NCBI RefSeq assembly: GCF_016586355.1
Contig: NZ_BLYI01000009.1
Coordinates: 62,001 to 126,000, forward strand
Length of the DNA stretch: 64,000 nt
Direction: 5' to 3'
Origin: Anaerostipes butyraticus
GTDB taxonomy: Bacteria > Bacillota > Clostridia > Lachnospirales > Lachnospiraceae
This document shows, piece after piece, positions 60,239-64,000 of the stretch (its first letter is position 1; each line of letters opens with the position of its first letter). Made by a program: the position numbers and the translations under genes. The notes below the pieces were generated by a model that was given only the letters and a program-made list of their open reading frames with translations, had not been told where the DNA came from and did no database searches.

Positions 60239-60998
60239 TCTCTGTTTCCCGCAGCTCCAGCCGCTCCCGGGTAGATTCATCCGGCTGTTTTTCACAAATC
60301 ACGCCGCTGATATCCTCAAATCCCGCATACACATAGTTTGCCTGGAATCCAAACTTCTTGCTTTCCATCATAAGATAAACTTTACTGCTTCGTTCTACTG
60401 CATGCCGTTTCATCAGCCCGTCTTCCGGTACATATGTCATAATGACATTTTTCTCCGGATCTGCTCCTACAACTCCCATAAACGCAATATCGAATCTGAA
60501 ATTTTCCATCATCTGAAGAGTCAGAGAACCCAGGAATCCATTCTGGGAACGGTTAAACTCCCCGCCAAGCAGAAAGAATTTTACATTCTTTGTTGTCTGA
60601 AAGATTTCCGCAATATCCATCATGCAGCTGACAACCGTAATTTCCAGCCCCGCCTTTATGATTTCTTCCGCCAGTTCAATATTTGTTGTGGAAGTATCCA
60701 GAAATACCATATCCCCGTTTTTGATCAATTTTACCGCTTTTTTGGCAATTTTTTGTTTCTGCTCTACATTTTTATGTTTTCTGCTGGCTACCAGGTTGCT
60801 GTGTCCCGGATGCAGACTGTCCGGCAGCACTGCTCCTCCATATGTTCTCTTTAACAGATTCTGTCCTTCCATAGCTGCCAGGTCTTTGCGGATACAGTCT
60901 TCTGTCACCTGAAATCGTTTGCTCAAATCTTTTACCAGTACTTTTTGATTTTCATTCAGGAGCCTTAAAATCTCCTTATGCCGTTCTTCTACAAACAT
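60231..60998 (-). CDS. DeoR-family sugar-phosphate-responsive regulator (255 aa)
   Basis: The N-terminal DeoR helix-turn-helix (ERHKEILRLLNENQKV, DLSKRFQVTEDCIRKDLAAM) is followed by the sugar-phosphate-sensing domain (DMVFLDTSTTNIELAEEI, LLGGEFNRSQNGFLG). It is co-transcribed with the Gfo/Idh oxidoreductase upstream and probably represses that operon in response to a sugar phosphate. Confidence 0.9.
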   Translation of the reverse strand: MFVEERHKEILRLLNENQKVLVKDLSKRFQVTEDCIRKDLAAMEGQNLLKRTYGGAVLPDSLHPGHSNLVASRKHKNVEQKQKIAKKAVKLIKNGDMVFLDTSTTNIELAEEIIKAGLEITVVSCMMDIAEIFQTTKNVKFFLLGGEFNRSQNGFLGSLTLQMMENFRFDIAFMGVVGADPEKNVIMTYVPEDGLMKRHAVERSSKVYLMMESKKFGFQANYVYAGFEDISGVICEKQPDESTRERLELRETEII

Positions 60999-61007
60999 AT
61001 TTTCTCC

Positions 61008-61985
61008 TTACTCATCCGCCGGAAAATGAATTCCCATCTGCCGTCTTGCCTCATCCATGATTTCAAGAGACCAGACAGAATACTGATTATGTTCCCTGGC
61101 GCTTTTCTTTTCCTCAATCAAGCGAATAAATTCTTTTACTTCATAATACATATTATTTTCTTTCTTGCGGATATCAATTTTTTTTGATGTTCCGTCTCTC
61201 TTCACAATCTCAATCGAAGTCGTATCCGGTATCTCCCGAATGATCATGGACGCCTCTTCCCCCTGAATCTGACTCGGAAGCGCAGACTGGGTAATCTTTG
61301 CATACAGAAGTTCCGCCTGCATTTCCTCATACATGGCAACGATCACTGCTGAGCCATCTACACCGGTGGAAAGCTTCAGCCCATGGGCATACACTTCTTT
61401 TGGTTTCCCGAAAAGTTTGACCAGAGGATGTACACAGTAAACGCCAATATCCATCAATGCCCCATTGGACAGTTCTGGTTTGAACGCATTCTCAATAATC
61501 CCTTCTTTGAAATGATCATATCGTCTGGAATACTGGCAGTACTGGAACGTGGCACGGCGAATCTTTCCCAGTCTCGGAAGATTCTCCTGAATCGCCGCAA
61601 ATCCCAGATCAAAGACAGGGCGCATGGCTTCCAGGAGCACCACATGATTTCGTTCTGCGGCTTCCAGCATTTCTTTTAATTCTCTGGAATTTGAAGCTAT
61701 GGTTTTTTCGCATAATACATGTTTCCCGGCCTCCATCATCTGAATGCTCTGAGATGCATGCAGGGCATTTGGACTTGCCACATAGACTGCATCAATATCC
61801 GGGGCTTTCGCAAGATCCTCCAAGGAATCATAACAATCTTTTATTCCATATTTTCCCGCATATTCTTTGGCCCGTTCCATGGTTCGTGAATACACAGCCT
61901 GAGCCTTAAATCCCTCACATTCGGCTCCCGCTTCCAGAAGGCTGTCCGTGATGAAATTCGTTCCGATCACCGCAAATCTTACCAT
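61008..61985 (-). CDS. Gfo/Idh/MocA-family NAD(P)-dependent oxidoreductase (325 aa)
   Basis: The Rossmann start VRFAVIGTNFITDSLLEAG, the AVYVASPNALHASQS segment and the catalytic-type GKHVLCEKTIASNSREL identify the family; the C-terminal domain includes ALMDIGVYCVHPLVKLFG. It probably oxidises or reduces a sugar or cyclitol. AAAGGAG precedes the start and a good promoter lies upstream. Confidence 0.9.
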   Translation of the reverse strand: MVRFAVIGTNFITDSLLEAGAECEGFKAQAVYSRTMERAKEYAGKYGIKDCYDSLEDLAKAPDIDAVYVASPNALHASQSIQMMEAGKHVLCEKTIASNSRELKEMLEAAERNHVVLLEAMRPVFDLGFAAIQENLPRLGKIRRATFQYCQYSRRYDHFKEGIIENAFKPELSNGALMDIGVYCVHPLVKLFGKPKEVYAHGLKLSTGVDGSAVIVAMYEEMQAELLYAKITQSALPSQIQGEEASMIIREIPDTTSIEIVKRDGTSKKIDIRKKENNMYYEVKEFIRLIEEKKSAREHNQYSVWSLEIMDEARRQMGIHFPADE

Positions 61986-62014
61986 AATGATCTCCTTTCT
62001 TATTTTTTATTATT

Positions 62015-62042
62015 TTATATCACTTCTGCGTTTTCTGTCAAT
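62015..62042 (-). promoter_or_regulatory. Promoter of the Gfo/Idh-DeoR operon
   Basis: TTGACA and TATAAA are 16 bp apart on the minus strand, about 30 bases before the start codon. Confidence 0.65.
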
Positions 62043-62163
62043 TTCATCCTGTCTGCAGTACGATCCCCTGTAAAATAAAAAGCTCTTTGTCAAATATGGG
62101 AGAAGTAAGGAATTGAACTGTTTTTCTGTAAAGAAGCATCCAGAAAATTGGAAAATCTGCACA

Positions 62164-62579
62164 GGAGGAAGCAATTTGGGAGAAAGAATCTCCTGTGAGT
62201 AGAAAATCCCTCATGGGAGGAGACTAGCTGGAAGAAAAAACCTCCTGTGGGTCAAAAGGCTCACGTGAGAGGAGATTAGCTGGAAGAAAAAACCTCCTGT
62301 GGGTTAAAAAGTCCTCATGGGAGGAGACTTGCCAGAAAAAGAAACCTCCTGTAGGTCAAAAGGCCCACGTGGGAGGAGACTTGCTGGAAGAAAAAACCTC
62401 CTGTGGGTCAAAAAGCTTACGTGGGAGGAGACTTGCCAGGAGAAAGAACCTCCTGCGGGTCAAAAAGCTTACGTGGGAGGAGACTTGCCAGGAGAAAGAA
62501 CCTCCTGCGGGTCAAAAAGCTTACGTGGGAGGAGACTTGCCAGGAGAAAGAACCTCCTGATGTGTAAAAAATCAAGAGA
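62164..62579. repeat. Minisatellite of eight 52-bp tandem repeats
   Basis: Eight head-to-tail units start at 62164 and then every 52 bp. The units starting at 62424 and 62476 are identical over all 52 bases, while left-hand units are more diverged, showing recent growth from the right. Each newer unit contains CAGGAG-AAAGAAC-CTCCTG, able to form a hairpin. As 52 is not a multiple of three and no start with a ribosome-binding site leads in, the array is not coding. It fills the 690-bp gap between two operons. Confidence 0.93.
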
Positions 62580-62612
62580 GGAGGCAATCTGCAGAATAGG
62601 GCATACAGAAAA

Positions 62613-62650
62613 AACAGGATCTCTCTGAAACCCAGAGAAATCCTGCTGTT
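62613..62650 (-). terminator. Terminator after the rubredoxin gene
   Basis: AACAGCAGGATTTCTCTGG and CAGAGAGATCCTGTT pair with small bulges on the minus strand and six T follow. Confidence 0.78.
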
Positions 62651-62673
62651 GTGATTCTTAAACAGAATTGTTT

Positions 62674-62835
62674 TTATTCAACTTCTACGAAAACTTCTTT
62701 TCCCATTCCGCATAACGGACATACCCAGTCTTCCGGAAGATCTTCAAATTTTGTTCCCGGAGCGATTCCGTTATCCGGATCACCTGCTGCCTCGTCATAA
62801 ATGTATCCACATGGTTCGCATTCGTATTTTTTCAT
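62674..62835 (-). CDS. Rubredoxin (53 aa)
   Basis: The iron site is formed by CEPCGYIYD near the start and CPLCGMGKE near the end, with the core [20 protein letters not shown]. The length is standard. It is a small one-electron carrier and most likely delivers electrons to the superoxide reductase encoded 41 bp upstream. An in-frame upstream start at 62895 lacks support. Confidence 0.95.
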   Translation of the reverse strand: MKKYECEPCGYIYDEAAGDPDNGIAPGTKFEDLPEDWVCPLCGMGKEVFVEVE

Positions 62836-62876
62836 CTTTTTTTGCCTCCTAAAATTCTTTATTTTTTTAACATAAT

Positions 62877-63233
62877 TTATGCGTCTGCTTTCCACAGACC
62901 ATGCAGGTTGCAGTACTCATAAGCTGCCACCAGTTCATCACCCGGCGCAAGAGTAAATACGGCTCTTGGCTCATCTCCCGGCTGGAACCGGCAAAGCTGA
63001 CCGCCCTGCTTTGTTTCAATATAAACACCCATGATATAGTGCTCCTCCATCATTGGATGAGGAACCTCACCGACTCTGACGATGATATCCTGTCCGTCTT
63101 TCTCGATCACAGGTACGTGTTTCTCGCCAGCTGCATCGGTAACATTCGCTTCCAGCAAATTGAGACCTGATACCGGATTTTTTTCAAATACATCTAACAA
63201 CACTGCTTTGTCATCTTTATAAAACCGACTCAT
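62877..63233 (-). CDS. Superoxide reductase, neelaredoxin type (118 aa)
   Basis: The iron site ligands are visible in [19 protein letters not shown] and CNLHGLW (four His and one Cys). The desulforedoxin domain with its extra iron is absent, so this is the single-iron class. It reduces superoxide to peroxide without releasing oxygen, suited to anaerobes. AGGAGG lies before the start, and a Crp/Fnr-type palindrome lies in the divergent promoter. Confidence 0.93.
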   Translation of the reverse strand: MSRFYKDDKAVLLDVFEKNPVSGLNLLEANVTDAAGEKHVPVIEKDGQDIIVRVGEVPHPMMEEHYIMGVYIETKQGGQLCRFQPGDEPRAVFTLAPGDELVAAYEYCNLHGLWKADA

Positions 63234-63296
63234 TTCATTTCCTCCTTTACTGTTCTGGACTGTAGCTATATAATAACCTCAAACTGATATTTTTTC

Positions 63297-63312
63297 TGTA
63301 ACATATGTTACA
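63297..63312. promoter_or_regulatory. Crp/Fnr-family operator between superoxide reductase and regulator genes
   Basis: TGTAACATATGTTACA is a perfect 16-bp palindrome in the 102-bp divergent region. GTAAC-N4-GTTAC is the type of site used by clostridial Crp/Fnr proteins such as HcpR. It lies 24 bases before the regulator start codon. Confidence 0.7.
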
Positions 63313-63335
63313 AAGCACAAAAAAAGGATGAAAAA

Positions 63336-64000
63336 ATGGAACTTAAAGATACTTTACTCTTTCAAAATTTAAATGATACTGAAATCCAGAGGATTCTTTA
63401 CTGCTCCCATGCTGAGACTCTGACGTTTCCAAAGGGACAGACGATTATTTTCCCGGATGACAAACCTGCCGTACTGTACCTGATTCTGGAAGGCACCGTT
63501 ATCCTGGAACAGTATAATTATATGGGAAAACCCATGAACATCGAATACCGCTCTGCCGGCAGTCTGTTCGGCGAAACCGATGTTTTCCTTGACAAAGACT
63601 CTTTTGGCTACACCGTCCGGACAGAAAGTCCCTGCAGGATCCTCACGGCAGACCGGAGTTTCTTCTTCCGCACCTGTGAGAAAAACTGTGAGCATCACAG
63701 TCAGGCCATCTTCAACATGCTCCACATCTTTGCCCTGGATAATCATCAAAAACAGGAACGTCTGGATCTTCTGACCTGCGGAGAACTGGAACAGAGACTT
63801 GCCAGATATCTTCTGGAAAACCGCACCGGCGCCGACACAGTCTTCCTGAGTATGAACCGAAGTGAACTGGCCGCTTATCTGAATACGACCCGTCCTTCCC
63901 TGTCCCGGACCCTGTCCGGTCTGCAGAATCAGGGTGCCCTCCAAATCGCCGGCAGAAACCAGATTAAAATTCTGAATCCGGATATCCTGCAGGATATCGC
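63336..64000 (+). CDS. Crp/Fnr-family transcriptional regulator, cut by the window end (at least 221 aa)
   Basis: The ATG at 63336, preceded by AAAGGATG, opens a frame that runs off the window. It encodes a cyclic-nucleotide-type beta barrel (FPKGQTIIFPDDKPAVLYLILEG begins with its core PKGQTII; RSAGSLFGETDVF) and a C-terminal helix-turn-helix (MNRSELAAYLNTTRPSLSRTL). Cysteines occur in the sensor domain but no clear [4Fe-4S] pattern. Only a few residues should be missing. It is divergent from the superoxide reductase operon, its probable target. Confidence 0.88.
   Translation, partial: MELKDTLLFQNLNDTEIQRILYCSHAETLTFPKGQTIIFPDDKPAVLYLILEGTVILEQYNYMGKPMNIEYRSAGSLFGETDVFLDKDSFGYTVRTESPCRILTADRSFFFRTCEKNCEHHSQAIFNMLHIFALDNHQKQERLDLLTCGELEQRLARYLLENRTGADTVFLSMNRSELAAYLNTTRPSLSRTLSGLQNQGALQIAGRNQIKILNPDILQDI

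Noticed and set aside
62164-62579. CRISPR array
   Set aside because: Units are contiguous with no unique spacers and do not match a CRISPR repeat; it is a minisatellite.
62317-62628. 103-codon ORF across the tandem repeats
   Set aside because: The 52-bp period rotates the frame from unit to unit, there is no convincing gene start, and the peptide is low-complexity. The repeat itself explains the open frame.
1-64000. tRNA, rRNA, insertion sequences, prophage or integrase genes
   Set aside because: I scanned the gene-free stretches and the gene list and found no such sequence that I could support.

Overview
The window looks like a chromosomal segment from a Gram-positive, anaerobic gut member of the Lachnospiraceae (Clostridia). 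Supporting this are low-to-moderate GC, strong AGGAGG ribosome-binding sites, AGR-type LytTR signalling, aldo/keto reductases with ferredoxin tails, superoxide reductase with rubredoxin, a TreR/GH65 disaccharide phosphorylase pathway, mannose-family PTS and an ApbE/NusG-II/Gx cluster. I cannot fix the species. Most genes are on the minus strand, in many short operons closed by clear intrinsic terminators. I saw no rRNA, tRNA, transposase or integrase.

Layout. 0-4.4 kb: a three-gene ABC export unit and a LytTR/GHKL two-component pair. 4.6-6.7 kb: a ferredoxin-type aldo/keto reductase divergent from a LysR gene. 6.8-10.1 kb: a drug-resistance-like operon of an AraC regulator, an EamA transporter fused in frame to a lipoprotein-type class D beta-lactamase, a possible 37-residue leader peptide and a Vat/CatB-type acetyltransferase. 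10.1-10.7 kb: AT-rich, gene-poor DNA with one orphan type I-C CRISPR repeat. 10.7-12.8 kb: small unknown genes, an RNA methyltransferase and a MazG-like pyrophosphohydrolase. 12.9-14.9 kb: two tandem auxin-efflux-family carriers. 15-17.3 kb: hydrolase, small protein and divergent LysR. 17.3-19.6 kb: MerR-controlled ABC exporter. 19.7-25.5 kb: NCS2 purine permease, flavodoxin and a heterodimeric ABC exporter. 25.7-33.2 kb: LysR, a second ferredoxin-type aldo/keto reductase, the TreR-controlled GH65 phosphorylase with beta-phosphoglucomutase, and another LysR.

33.3-37.2 kb: a membrane-bound XRE regulator broken by a frameshift in a G run, and a Sir2/NusG-II/Gx/ApbE operon. 37.2-43.7 kb: MATE exporter, two cupin sugar-phosphate isomerases under a GntR regulator with matched operators, and an FGGY kinase. 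43.8-47 kb: a riboflavin operon (ribD-ribE-ribA-ribH) behind an FMN riboswitch with two successive terminators. 47-55.4 kb: a HAD phosphatase, a mannose-family PTS (IIA-IIB-IIC-IID plus a small membrane protein) and a four-gene sensing cassette in which two membrane-tethered solute-binding proteins bracket a histidine kinase and a NarL-type regulator, with no ABC permease. 55.5-64 kb: a coiled-coil sortase substrate, a double-Nudix protein, a HAD phosphatase, DeoR and Gfo/Idh genes, a 52-bp minisatellite, and a rubredoxin/superoxide reductase operon divergent from a Crp/Fnr gene cut by the window end.

The best leads for something undescribed are the transporter-beta-lactamase fusion with its linked acetyltransferase and leader ORF, the solute-binding-protein/two-component cassette beside the PTS, the orphan CRISPR repeat, the tandem terminators of the FMN riboswitch and the intergenic minisatellite.
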